Source: Prostheceraeus crozeri
Lineage: Eukaryota > Platyhelminthes > Polycladida > Euryleptidae
Direction of reading: 5' to 3'
DNA: 64,000 bases
Assembly (NCBI GenBank): GCA_907163375.1
Contig: CAJQUW010007975.1
Span: 43,278 to 107,277 of the forward strand
Of the stretch, positions 31,412-41,562 are shown piece after piece. Each line of letters opens with the position of its first letter. The first letter of the stretch is position 1. Under the pieces are notes generated by a model that was not told the origin of the DNA, did not search any database, and worked only from the letters and a program-made list of their open reading frames with translations. The translations under genes were made by a program, and so were the position numbers.

Positions 31412-31499
31412 ACTCCCACGCGAAGCTAGAGAAGTTTAATTTTCTTCTTCTTTAGAAACAAAAAATAAAAAAAATAAAAATAAATTTTTTTATTAAAAA

Positions 31500-32267
31500 A
31501 TGAGTGAACTACCTCCATTAAATAAAAAAAAACTTAAATTTAATCATCATCCAAATTTATCTAATAAAGTTTTGTCAGTTATTTGTGGAAGATCAGGATG
31601 TGGAAAAACATATCTATTATTTAAAATTTTAACGACTCCAAATTTTTTGGATTATAACAATCTTATAATTTATACAACAACAGCAGAACAACCCGTCTAT
31701 CAATTTTTAAAATATGGATTTGAAAATAATCTTAAAAAAACTGCAATTGCTTCATTATTCAAAGAATATGAAAAATCTGAAGATGAAGAAGAAATAAGTT
31801 CGTGGTGTGAAGAAGCAACAAAAAATAATCAGTTAGTAGAATCTAATAAAAATAAGCATATAAAAATACAATTAATAGATGATAGTGGTAATATGCAAGA
31901 TCCTAGTAAACTAGATAAAACAATGAAACATTGTGTAATTTTTGATGATTGTGTTAATGATAGAAATCAGTCAGTTCAGAGAAATTATTTCACAAGAGGT
32001 AGACATAATAACTGTAGTGTATTTTATTTAACACAAAGTATGTATTCATTAGACGGAAGTGTTATTAGAAAGAATGCAAATATATTTATACTATTTGAAA
32101 TAAATGCAAGAAACTTAAGTGATTTGTTAAGAGATTTATGTGTAAGAAATAAAGATGAATTTAAACAATCGTGTAACAATGCTTGGTCAAAAGATTATGG
32201 CTTCATTACAATTAATATTGATAAAAAAATTCATGAAAGAGTTATCGAACAATTGTTCTCTGACTAG
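31500..32267 (+). CDS. Packaging ATPase (FtsK/HerA superfamily), E2
   Basis: 255 residues, a normal length. The P-loop CGRSGCGKT spans residues 29-37, and the Walker B strand HCVIFDDC lies at 144-151, ending in two Asp. A further segment FYLTQSMYSL (sensor-like, with Gln after a Thr) and a C-terminal ARNLSDLLRDLC follow, as in poxvirus A32/Polinton ATPases. It sits directly after the penton-like gene and before a small basic gene. It should power genome packaging. The start MSELPPLNKKKLKF is preceded by an A/T-rich leader. Confidence 0.9.
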   Translation: MSELPPLNKKKLKFNHHPNLSNKVLSVICGRSGCGKTYLLFKILTTPNFLDYNNLIIYTTTAEQPVYQFLKYGFENNLKKTAIASLFKEYEKSEDEEEISSWCEEATKNNQLVESNKNKHIKIQLIDDSGNMQDPSKLDKTMKHCVIFDDCVNDRNQSVQRNYFTRGRHNNCSVFYLTQSMYSLDGSVIRKNANIFILFEINARNLSDLLRDLCVRNKDEFKQSCNNAWSKDYGFITINIDKKIHERVIEQLFSD

Positions 32268-32376
32268 GCTTCGCCTCGAGGCTTCGCCCCGACTGAAAGT
32301 CGATAGAAAATATTTTCGCGGAGTGACCGAATAATTTTTTCTTATAAATTTTTTGTTAATAAAAATAAAAAAAAAT

Positions 32377-32706
32377 ATGTTGAATGATTATAAGATAGAG
32401 CATGTACCAGTTTTAAAAGATTATCGTCATCCTACAAATCCAGTAAATTCGAAGAAAGAAGCTAGATTTTATTATCATCATAAATACGTAGCGCTCGTTA
32501 CAGATTATAAAACAAAACATGGTATTAAACCGTGTGTTAAAACAAAAGACTTTCCACTTTGTTTAAGAAGTTTCCGAGTATTTTTGGCGTATAATAATTT
32601 ATGGTGGTTGGTTAAGAAAGAACATTTAACAGCACATGAATTAGAAACATTACATCAATTACATATTCCTGTGTATATGCAAAAACGGAACCGAGGTTCT
32701 ATGTAA
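32377..32706 (+). CDS. Small conserved protein between ATPase and PolB, E2
   Basis: 109 residues from the ATG at 32377 (MLNDYKIEHVPVLKDY). It is basic and aromatic (ARFYYHHKYVALVTDYK) with CLRSFRVFLAYNNLWWLVKK and a C-terminal helix. The E3 sibling keeps the same sequence over most of its length. No family recognised; the position next to PolB could suggest a DNA-bound or terminal protein, but nothing in the sequence proves it. Confidence 0.5.
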   Translation: MLNDYKIEHVPVLKDYRHPTNPVNSKKEARFYYHHKYVALVTDYKTKHGIKPCVKTKDFPLCLRSFRVFLAYNNLWWLVKKEHLTAHELETLHQLHIPVYMQKRNRGSM

Positions 32707-32731
32707 AAATTCATTTTTTCTTTTAAAAAAT

Positions 32732-35700
32732 ATGAATCGTGAAATGTCTCTCGGACAAACGTCTAGGATTGATGAATTAATCAAGAAACAAACTGCTGAG
32801 TTTGATGCACAAATTAAACATAGTAAACGTAGTAAACGTATTAAAAAACAGAAACGTACTAGGCGTAGTATTAGACGTAATACTAAAAAACAGAAACGTG
32901 GAACAAAAGAAATATTAGAAACTCCTATTAGTGATATCTTTTTTGATGATAGAATTAAGGATGAACTTGGTGATGATTTATGTAATTTATTTAATCCAAA
33001 TGAAATTAAATATGAAAATGTATCTTTTATTAATGTAGTAAATGATATGCGGAAACTTTTAGCAAATGGTAAAATTATTAATTTACTTGGAAAAGTTGTT
33101 AAAGATCAGGAAAATATAATTCAAAATTTTTACGTAACCTTCTATAATAAAAAATCATTTGAAACATGGTTTTCGAATCTGGATGAGAAATCCGATGCTA
33201 ACGAATGGATTTTTACAGGTAATATTAAATATGAAGATTTTGGAATGAAGTTAGTACAAAGATCGCATAGAGGGGCAGGGATTAATATGAAATATAGAAT
33301 CAAAGAATATTTCGGTGAATATTGTTATATTCCTTCTGAAGATTTTTGTTTTATTAAATGTTATAATGTTTTACGAGGTTTTAATGAAGAACAAGGAGAA
33401 ATGATGAAAGAAATGTTTAATAATTTTTTATATAAAGAGAAAGCCACATCCAGAACAGGAGTAATGTCAAACTGTAAATTCTCTCAATTCAATAAATATT
33501 TTGGAGAATGTGTTCAATATTATAGTCCTGCCAATCGTCATTTAAATCCTAGAGGAATTGAAACGTTTCATAATTATGTTTATTACAATTATTTTCACGC
33601 AGGTTCAACAATTGGTCACTATTGTTTAATTAATAAATTTCATAAATTAAAAGCTATTAGAGAAATTGAAAATAATTTCAAACCCATATATAAAACAGTT
33701 ACTGATGAAAATCTAACAACGCGTCCATATAAAATCATAACAAAGAAAAAAATTGACTATGGTTCAACATATATTTGGGATCTCGAAACTTTTCCCGATC
33801 CTAACTGTTCAACAGCTCATCCTATTCCTTACGCTGTAGGAGCTATTAATTTTAATAAATTTATATGTTGCTTACCGAAACAAAGATTGAAAGAATTAGA
33901 AACACGTTTGTTAAGTGATATGATTAAAATTAAACGATCAAAAGATGAAGATGAAATTAAAAAACTTAAAAAACAGATTAATGAGTATAATAATTTAACT
34001 GAATTAGAATTTAATAAACTTCAAAATTGTGTGAAAATATTTACGAGAACTGAGGATGATGAATGTTCGATCGGGGGAAACCCAGAGGACGTATGTCCGA
34101 TCCATCAATTTTTTAAAACTCTTGGAAAATTTAATTATTCTAGAGTAACTTTAATAGCTCACAATTCATCAGTTTTGATTCCTATTTTCCGATAAAAGCT
34201 AATTTTAAATTATCTAAACCGCCTCTTAAAACTTCAAGAGGAATATTGACTGCTTCATTACAAAATCCTTATACAACTGAATGTGTTAGTAGATACATTC
34301 AAAAATCTTTTAGATTTAAAAACAATATGAAAAAAGATTCACCTTCAGGTAAATTAGCACTTCAAACTATTATAATGAAATGTAGTTATCAACATGTAAA
34401 AACAAGTCTTTCTAAATGGTGTGAGAATTTTAAAATTCCTACGAATGTGTGTAAATTAAATTATGAAATTGGAGACATAACACATGAAAATTATAAAGAA
34501 AAAGAAAATGAATGGAGACCATATTTAGTTAACGATATTCTTTCTTTAGCTTTTTGTATCTACAAATATAATAATGTTATGCAAGATTTAGTTGGTGAAG
34601 ATATAACTACTAATTTGACATCCTCTGCTTTAACATTTAACGGTTGGATGAAAAGCGTACAAAATGACAATATAAATATTCATTCTCATATAGATTTATG
34701 GGCTAGAAATTATATTAGAAAATCTGTTAAAGGTGGAAGAGTTTCAGCAAATATAAGAAAATACATATCGCCATTTTGTAGCATCTTGTTACCAATATTA
34801 AAACAGTATTTACCTGGTCGCTACGCTGGTGGGGTTTTGTCCCCTGGAAATAATTTAATAGATTTAATGAAACAGTATCGAGATTTAGGAGATAAAACTG
34901 AAATTTGTAAGAAAATTTCAAATCAACTACTTGAACAAAAAAATGAATTTCTAATGGCTTTTGATGCAACATCTTTATATCCATCAGCTATGTATGATGA
35001 AAATTCAGAATACCCTAAAGCTGAATCAGCTAGAAAATTTCGTCAAGAAGAAGAGCGGGAAATAGTATATAAATTTAATACTCAAACATTTAGACCTAAA
35101 ACTGGAATATTCTCTGTTGTGTTTCAATATCCGAATGATATGTTTTTCCAACCAGTTCCTATTAAAGATAAAGTTAAAAATCAAAATAATAATTCTCATG
35201 TAAAAGTAATCAGGTTTAGAAATGGTATATGTTATGATGTATTAACTTCTGTTGACATACAAGAAATTGTTAGATGTGGGGGGAAAATCTTACATATTAC
35301 TGATGGTATAATTTATGAAAAAAATTATCAAGTTTCACCATTTCGAAATTATATTGAAAAACTTTTTAATTTGAGAAAAAGATATAAAACAGAAGGAAAT
35401 ACTGTAGGTGATGAGTTAATTAAATTATTGATGAATTCACTATATGGCAAAACTGTGCAAAAAGATATAACCACGAAATATCATTTATGGAAGAGAATAC
35501 ATTGAGAAAAAATTTCACTCAAGAAGTAAAAGATTATGAAAAATTAAATGATGAACAATATTTAGCGAAAGTAGAAATGGAAGATGATGAATTTCTCAAA
35601 ACTAATATTGTAAAAGATGGGAAGACGTCATTCATGCCATCACACTTAGGTTCTTTCATTCTTTCTCACTCTAGAAGAATCATGAATAACTTTATTTTAG

Positions 35701-36236
35701 AAATTAATGGTTTCAAAGAAAAATATATTCATTATACAGATACTGATTCAATATATATTTCCAATGAGCTCTTTAATAAATTAGACGCTGCTGGATATGT
35801 TGGAGGAGAATTGTGTCAAGGGAAAAATGATTATGGAAATGGTGGAATTATTTTTGCAATGTTTATTGCACCTAAAGTAAAATACTGTATTACTGTAGAT
35901 GAACAAGGGAGACTTAGTGAAAAGAAAACATTCAAAGGATATTCACAAGATAAAGTAAAAGTAGAAGATTTTCTAAAATTATATTCGGGGAAAACATTAT
36001 CGACTACAGTTAATAAACCATGGAAAAGATCTTTAGAAACTGGAATTAGTATTCCTGATAAAAATAATAATACTGAAGAAAAAACATTTTCTGGTCAAAT
36101 AAATATTCTTAAACGTCAAGCACCAGATGAAAATGAAATTATGTTACCTTATAACGGAGAAGATATTCAAGCTGAAATATTTCAAACAATCATCTGTGAG
36201 AGTAATTTAAGTGATGATGATGACACGTGGGAATAA
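32732..36236 (+). pseudogene. Protein-primed DNA polymerase B, E2
   Basis: The N-terminus is very basic (SKRSKRIKKQKRTRRS), then a region with GMKLVQRSHRGAGINMKYRI. Exonuclease motifs follow: YIWDLETFPDP (Exo I, with Asp and Glu) and VTLIAHNSS (Exo II). Polymerase motifs are FDATSLYPSAM (motif A), KLLMNSLYGKTV (motif B) and IHYTDTDSIYIS (motif C). This is a complete motif set for family B polymerases of the protein-primed type. The basic N-terminal part may serve as terminal protein, as proposed for related elements; that is inference. The gene is broken, with about two breaks, while all motifs are preserved. Confidence 0.9.
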
Positions 36237-36548
36237 TAATTTTTTTATTACATCTAAAAATTTTATAACATCTAAAAATTTTATAACATCTAAAAATTTT
36301 ATAACATCTAAAAAATTTATTACATCTAAAAATTTTATAACATCTAAAAAATTTATAACATCTAAAAATTTATTACATCTAAAAATTTTATTACATCTAA
36401 AAATTTTATTACATCTAAAAATTCTATTACATCTAAAAATTTTATTACATATGAAAATATATTTATCGAATATTTTGTTATGTAATAAAATTTTTAGATG
36501 TAATAAAATTTTTAGATGTAATAAATTTTTAGATGTAATAAAATTTTT
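36237..36548. repeat. Palindromic repeat between convergent PolB and reverse-strand gene
   Basis: About 230 bp of tandem ATCTAAAAATTTTATAAC/ATTAC units are followed, after a short unique stretch (36450-36480), by inverted copies TTTTTAGATGTAATAAAA. The two halves can fold into one long stem. Both flanking genes read into it. The same sequence appears at the right edge of the window in E3. It also creates artificial repeat-coded peptides on both strands (FITSKN, RCNKIF), which are disregarded. It is a likely shared 3' end or a replication-related structure. Confidence 0.8.
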
Positions 36549-36549
36549 T

Positions 36550-37798
36550 TCACTAACTATTGATTCTTCATCATCATCATCATCAATTGATTCTTCATCA
36601 TCATCATAAATTGTTTCTTCATCATCATAAATTACACTTTTTGGTATAGGATGCCCTTCCATGATAGGATACCATTCTCTTATTGGAATATCTAATTCTA
36701 AATTACATCTTTTATCTGTTAATAATATAATAGAGAAAAATATTGGTCTTTGATCTCTTTTGGAAAATTTAATAACACCACCATAATCTGAATCACTTTT
36801 AGTTTTTGTTAAAGATGATAAAATTTTAAATTGATTAGATGTAAATCCTAATTTAAATTTTGTAGACCCGACACATAGTTGTCTAACAGTATCTTCAACT
36901 ATACCATCATTATTATTTTCAATTGTAAGAAAATGAAATTTAGATAAATTTTTATAATTACTAATATTTTTATAATCTTTTTTAACATTTACACCTTTTT
37001 CAGATGTTACAGAATCATCATTATTATCATAAGATTCTTTAAGATCGGGCAAAGCCCTAGAATCTTCGGTTCGTTTATTATGAATATGATTATGGTCATT
37101 GTTAATAGTATAAGGTGTAGACCACATATAAATTTTCTCTTGTTGAGCTAAACCATTTATATAAGATTTTAATAAATTAATATTTAAGTTGGAATATAAT
37201 CCTATATACGTATCATCATCATATCTTTGCGGCATTTCTAATGTTTCTTGTTTATAAATTGTGTCTCTATAATAAACTTGACATAATAATTCTTCATTAT
37301 GTTTTTTACTCTCTATATGAATGTTATATTGATTTTGATCGTCAACAAATAATCTAATTTTTTCTTTCGAAAAAGATTTTAATTTTTTAACTAATTCTTT
37401 AATATTGATATAATTAATAATTTTAGTTTCTATCCAATCAGTATTACTAATTGGTAACACTGCTCTAATAAATCCATAAACATTATTATGACCTATTATA
37501 ACCATATTTTCTTTATTTAATTCCACATAAGCTACATCATTATATTTACTAACAATCTCCATAAATTTAATAAATGGATCCCCGGAAATAAACAATAATT
37601 AGTTTCTATAGAAGGTAAACCTTTTGTTTGTTCTCTAAATATTTCGGCTTGTAATTGAAACAAAAGATTAACATCTATACATGGATTATTATTATTATTA
37701 TTAACAAAACATTTATTTTCAAATCCCGTTGATCTCGTCGAATAAGAAGAACAGGATGATGCGGACGAATATAATTTTTTCAAATTTGGGGTTTCCAT
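36550..37798 (-). pseudogene. Unidentified protein, faintly sliding-clamp-like, E2
   Basis: The start METPNLKKLYSSAS is at 37798; early there is CIDVNLLFQLQAEIF. Then come FIKFMEIVSKYNDVAYVEL, KENMVIIGHNNVYGFIRAVL, and NINIKELVKKLKSFS-type strands and helices. The C-terminal domain has KFKLGFTSNQFKILSSLTK and GGVIKFSKRDQRPIFFSIIL. Two alpha/beta halves with FxLxFxxxxFxxLxxL and a strand like IxFSxxDxRPxxF recall PCNA, but the match is weak and by eye. The tail is acidic (YDDDEESIDDDDDEESI). It reads opposite to PolB and diverges from the fibre gene. It looks broken, with about one break. Confidence 0.4.
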
Positions 37799-37885
37799 TT
37801 TTTTATTTTTATTAGAAAAAAATTTATTTTTATTAGAAAAAAATTTATTTTTATTAGAAAAAAATTTATTTTTTTATTGTTAAAA
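37799..37885. promoter_or_regulatory. Divergent promoter region with 24-bp repeats
   Basis: Three and a half copies of TTATTTTTATTAGAAAAAAA plus four bases lie in tandem between the divergent start codons at 37798 (minus) and 37890 (plus). The gap is only about 90 bp, so both promoters must lie in or overlap this repeat. Confidence 0.5.
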
Positions 37886-37889
37886 AATA

Positions 37890-38774
37890 ATGTTACCAAA
37901 TGTTGGTGGAGGTGCATATATCCCGAATAATCGTGAATTAGAAATAGAGATAGAAAATTATATCATGAAAACTGGAGACGTTTTATCTGGTCCATTGCAT
38001 CTTTCTATTCTTCCACAACAAAATACAGAGTTAACAAATAAACAATATGTTGATACACAAATCAATGATTTAAAGAAAAAATATATAAACGATGTTTTGG
38101 TTCCACTGATGAACGAATTAAAGTTGCTTAAACTTAATGACAAATCATTAAACGAAAAATTATTAAAACTTGATAAAAAGGATAGAGAGCTAGAAGCAGA
38201 TATAGCAAAACTTTTTAAAAAGATTTCAGAACAATCAAAAATTTTAATATTACTTTCTATAAAGTTAAAATCTGCAGTCATTAAAAATAAACATCAGATA
38301 AAAATGTTAAAAGAACAATTAGAAGATGAAATAGAAAAACTACCTGAAAGAATTAAAAAAAATTTAAAGCAGTTACAAACTACATTCCAAAAAAGTGTTG
38401 ATGAATTGAGTTCTAAAATTATTCAACAAATGAAAAAGATGAATAGAATAATAAATGAAGTAAACTCACTTAATGTAAAAGTTGATAAAATAAAAAATCT
38501 GAAAATCAATTTAGAAAATGAATTAAAGAAAAATTTACAAGAAAACTCTAAAGAAAATAAAGAACAGCTAGATTCTGTTAAAAGACAATTAGATGTTCTC
38601 AAAATTAAGTTAAATGCACTTAAAACGGCGTTGAAGATGAATCAGGTGAAAATGCAAGTTAATAGAAAAGAAATTAAAGTACATCACACGCTGCTTGACG
38701 CAATAGATAAAGTGCAACAGGCAATTAATAAAGTTATCTCGAAGTTGTTGTCCATTCACAAACGTAAATCTTAA
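37890..38774 (+). CDS. Fibre-like coiled-coil protein with phage tail-fibre motif, E2
   Basis: 294 residues. The N-terminus is Gly-rich (MLPNVGGGAYIPNN), followed by YIMKTGDVLSGPLHLS and NTELTNKQYVDTQI. This pairing (M-x-GxxLSGxLxL, then xNKxYVD) is the repeat found in phage tail-fibre shafts. Residues 60 to the end are almost unbroken coiled coil, with heptads of Leu/Ile (for example KLLKLDKKDRELEADIAKL). A long trimeric shaft at the capsid vertex is the natural reading, by analogy with adenovirus fibre. No receptor-binding head is visible. It lies at the start of the capsid gene block. Confidence 0.6.
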   Translation: MLPNVGGGAYIPNNRELEIEIENYIMKTGDVLSGPLHLSILPQQNTELTNKQYVDTQINDLKKKYINDVLVPLMNELKLLKLNDKSLNEKLLKLDKKDRELEADIAKLFKKISEQSKILILLSIKLKSAVIKNKHQIKMLKEQLEDEIEKLPERIKKNLKQLQTTFQKSVDELSSKIIQQMKKMNRIINEVNSLNVKVDKIKNLKINLENELKKNLQENSKENKEQLDSVKRQLDVLKIKLNALKTALKMNQVKMQVNRKEIKVHHTLLDAIDKVQQAINKVISKLLSIHKRKS

Positions 38775-38816
38775 CACGTAGATATTTTTCCCAAAAGTCA
38801 AATTTAATCCTAAAAA

Positions 38817-39338
38817 ATGCCTATAATTTATAAACATAATCTTATACATTTTGCTTCAAATCAAAGAATTGCTCATGAACCACGTATGAATCCTGTTTAT
38901 CATTATGATAATAGAGAAACAATCGGAACACAAAAGTTCCTAGGCACCGCAGGTGCCGTCCAAAAAGAAGGAGATGGCATCTTTTCTGGTATTGGTAGTA
39001 TCGTTAACTTAATTAAAAATAATAAAGATTTGATTACATCTGCTGCAAAAGGAGCAGCTGCTATAGGTAGTACAGCTAGTGCAATATCAAATGCTGTTAA
39101 GTCTCAAAACGAATTAAAACAACTAGAAGCTATTCGTAAACTCAAGAATGATTCTGAAGAACTAAAAAAATTAAAAAAACTTTCAGATGAAACAAAAAAC
39201 AAAATTGCTAACATAGCTGTAGAGGGTGATAGTAAACATAATGAAAAAACAATTGAAGAAATAAGAGGTAATGGCGTGAGCAGCAACCTTCGGTCTAACC
39301 AGCAAAGCTGTAGCGGAGCTGGTCTAGCAAAATTCTAA
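38817..39338 (+). CDS. Virion-associated hydrophobic protein candidate 1, E2
   Basis: 173 residues. The N-terminal half is aromatic and His-rich (MPIIYKHNLIHFASNQRI). Residues 55-95 are a Gly/Ala/Ile-rich amphipathic stretch (GIFSGIGSIVNLIKNNKD, then AAKGAAAIGSTASAISNAV), followed by a coiled coil. The end (GAGLAKF) resembles the short tail motif of adenovirus-like cement or lytic proteins. It sits directly before the MCP. The features fit a membrane-active or internal capsid protein such as adenovirus pVI; this is inference. Confidence 0.5.
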   Translation: MPIIYKHNLIHFASNQRIAHEPRMNPVYHYDNRETIGTQKFLGTAGAVQKEGDGIFSGIGSIVNLIKNNKDLITSAAKGAAAIGSTASAISNAVKSQNELKQLEAIRKLKNDSEELKKLKKLSDETKNKIANIAVEGDSKHNEKTIEEIRGNGVSSNLRSNQQSCSGAGLAKF

Positions 39339-39431
39339 AATTATATTTAGTAAAATTCTAAAATTATATTTTAGTAAAAATTTTTTTTCTGTCTGTGAGA
39401 AAAACAAAAAGTCAAATTATTTCTTATAAAA

Positions 39432-40766
39432 ATGCCTTCGCTTATCGAAAATAAATTTAGATTAGATGATCCTCCGTTCACCAGTTACAATCAAAAAAAG
39501 AATGACTATATAAGAATTGCTATGAATCCCGGATCTTCCAGTAGAGTAAACACTGGAGGTGATTTAATTTTTGAAGTTGATAATCAGCAGAGCTATTTAT
39601 ATTTACCTGATTCATTTTTACACTGTGAATATTCTTTATATAGTGATGCTAATTTTACAACACCATTACCAGATACCGATAATATTACACTAGAGAATAA
39701 TTTTTTTCCAAGATTATTTACACAAATGCGTTTAGATGTTGCAACTCAAAATATAGAAACAACAAGTGATTCTCCAGGTGTAATTGATACAATGCTTAGA
39801 TTTGTAACAATTGGTGAAAATAATAAAAAGTATGAAATCGAAGGTTGGTTTCCTGATACTAATGATGGTATAATTGTTGATGATTTAACTCACGCTGGAA
39901 CAGATGCAGCAGGAATTGCGAAAGATGTAGAAAATATTGCAAAACATTTAAATAAAACAAATAATGAAGCATATAAAGAAAGACGTGAATTTAACAAGAA
40001 AAGTAAACAGACAGTTAATTGGTCATTGTCTCCATTATTCGGATATTTAGATTATGATAAAATATCATATCAATTAAAATTTAAATTAATAATTCATCGT
40101 ACAGCAAATAATGAATTAATCTTTTTTGGTAAAACTGGAAAAAAAGCATATTTAAAAATTGATAGACTTGAATGGTGGATTAAGCATATTACTCCTAGTT
40201 TAGAGGTTGAAACAGCTATTGCAAAAAGATTAAATACTAACAAACCAATTCCAGTTAATTTTCTAAAGCGTACTGCTAGTTCAGTAACTTTTTCCGAACA
40301 AAGATTTAACTGGCATTTTACTAGAACTGCGAATACTCCAAGATATTTATTACTAACATTTCAAAGAAATAATTCTCCAAGTTTTGATAAGAACAATAAT
40401 CTTTTTCATATTAATACAATTCGAAGTTTACAAGTTTCATTAAATCAAACTCGATATCCAATTGATCCATTAAGATTCGATGATACCAATAATCAATTTA
40501 TGGAAGGATATGATTCTTATCGAAATCTTTGTATAGAATTTGGAGTTGAACCACAATTAACTCCTGGAGATTGGAGACATTTATATCCAATTTTCTGTTT
40601 CGATTTAAGTGCACAATCTAAAGATATTATTAAAAATGGTTGTGATGTAACAATTAATATTGAAAAGAAAGATTCCACAACTTCATTGATGGCTTATGGT
40701 TTATTGCTAGAAGATGTAAAATATTCTATTGAAATTCTTAATGGAAAGATGACTAGGATAGGCTAA
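39432..40766 (+). CDS. Major capsid protein (hexon-like double jelly roll), E2
   Basis: 444 residues, in the range for small double jelly-roll MCPs. The first half shows NQQSYLYLPDSFLHCEYSLY, NITLENNFFPRLFTQMRL and SDSPGVIDTMLRFVTI. The second half has FNWHFTRTANTPRYLLLTFQ, INTIRSLQVSLNQTRYPIDP, RNLCIEFGVEP and YPIFCFDLSAQ, then a last strand set. The order (N-terminal strand pair with LPxSxL, central FxRL, then PRYxxLTFQ and FDLSAQ) is known from MCPs of adintovirus-like elements in cnidarians and other invertebrates. It differs wholly from the F54H12.2-like MCP of E1. It lies between two hydrophobic virion-protein candidates. Confidence 0.75.
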   Translation: MPSLIENKFRLDDPPFTSYNQKKNDYIRIAMNPGSSSRVNTGGDLIFEVDNQQSYLYLPDSFLHCEYSLYSDANFTTPLPDTDNITLENNFFPRLFTQMRLDVATQNIETTSDSPGVIDTMLRFVTIGENNKKYEIEGWFPDTNDGIIVDDLTHAGTDAAGIAKDVENIAKHLNKTNNEAYKERREFNKKSKQTVNWSLSPLFGYLDYDKISYQLKFKLIIHRTANNELIFFGKTGKKAYLKIDRLEWWIKHITPSLEVETAIAKRLNTNKPIPVNFLKRTASSVTFSEQRFNWHFTRTANTPRYLLLTFQRNNSPSFDKNNNLFHINTIRSLQVSLNQTRYPIDPLRFDDTNNQFMEGYDSYRNLCIEFGVEPQLTPGDWRHLYPIFCFDLSAQSKDIIKNGCDVTINIEKKDSTTSLMAYGLLLEDVKYSIEILNGKMTRIG

Positions 40767-40769
40767 TTA

Positions 40770-41000
40770 AAATTTTTTCATAACTAGAATAGATTAAAAT
40801 TTCTTAACTTAAAATTTTTCATAACTAGAATAGATTAAAATTTTTTGGTAACTTAAAATTTTTTAGTAACTTGAAATTTTTTAATAACTAGAATAGATTA
40901 AAATTTTTTCATAACTAGAATAGATTAAAAAAATTCTTAACTTAAAATTTTTTCATAACTAGAATAGATTTAAATTTTGTTAACTTAAAATTTTTTTATT
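40770..41000. repeat. AT-rich minisatellite after the MCP gene
   Basis: Five imperfect copies of ATAACTAGAATAGATTAAAA followed by TTTTTT and AACTTAAAA words. No gene. It separates MCP from the next gene and may hold the termination and promoter signals. Confidence 0.7.
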
Positions 41001-41004
41001 AAAA

Positions 41005-41490
41005 ATGTCGCAAGCGAAAAGTAATATTAATAATAAAACTGTTGAATTAAAATTACGTAATATTGTTGACAAAAATACCCCTAAAACTATTACTATTAAT
41101 AAAAAAAAGTATTACACAAGTAAACCAATGATAGAGAATATTCAATTACAAGAAGAAAAGAATGGCGGGATTCTCCCATTAATTCCACTAATAATAGGAG
41201 GCATAGCTGCAGCAGGAAGTGTTGCAGGTGGGACAGCTGGTATTGTCCAAGCAGTAAATAAAAATAAATCAGAGAAGGCAGCATTAGAAGAACAAAAACG
41301 TCATAACAGAGAGTTAGAGAAAGTTGCTAGGGGAGAAGGAATAGTAGATAATTTTATTAGTAAATTAAAATTAGTTGATGAAGGAAAACGAGTTCTTAAA
41401 AATATTCTCCACAATGTTGATGATTTAATTGAAATTAAAGAAACTAAAGATGGTTCTGGAATATATCTAAGTCCTAGTATGATAAGGTAA
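41005..41490 (+). CDS. Virion-associated hydrophobic protein candidate 2, E2
   Basis: 161 residues. A basic N-terminus (TVELKLRNIVDKNTPKTITI, INKKKYYTSK) is followed by the hydrophobic block GGILPLIPLIIGGIAAAGSV and GGTAGIVQAVN, then a charged helix and the tail GSGIYLSPS. A Gly/Ala/Ile/Leu block after a basic region plus a GxGIYLxP end is a recurrent design of adintovirus and adenovirus minor virion proteins (pX/pVI-like). It is transcribed with MCP and the PLA2-integrase gene. Confidence 0.5.
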   Translation: MSQAKSNINNKTVELKLRNIVDKNTPKTITINKKKYYTSKPMIENIQLQEEKNGGILPLIPLIIGGIAAAGSVAGGTAGIVQAVNKNKSEKAALEEQKRHNRELEKVARGEGIVDNFISKLKLVDEGKRVLKNILHNVDDLIEIKETKDGSGIYLSPSMIR

Positions 41491-41562
41491 TAACCTCAGA
41501 ACCTTTGGTTCTTTTCGTAAAACTTTTATTTTATCTTTTAAAAGTTTTTTATCTTTAAAAAT

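Noticed and set aside
36211-36609. 132-codon ORF with FITSKNF repeats
   Set aside because: It is only the translation of the AT-rich tandem repeat; the same repeat gives RCNKIF on the other strand.
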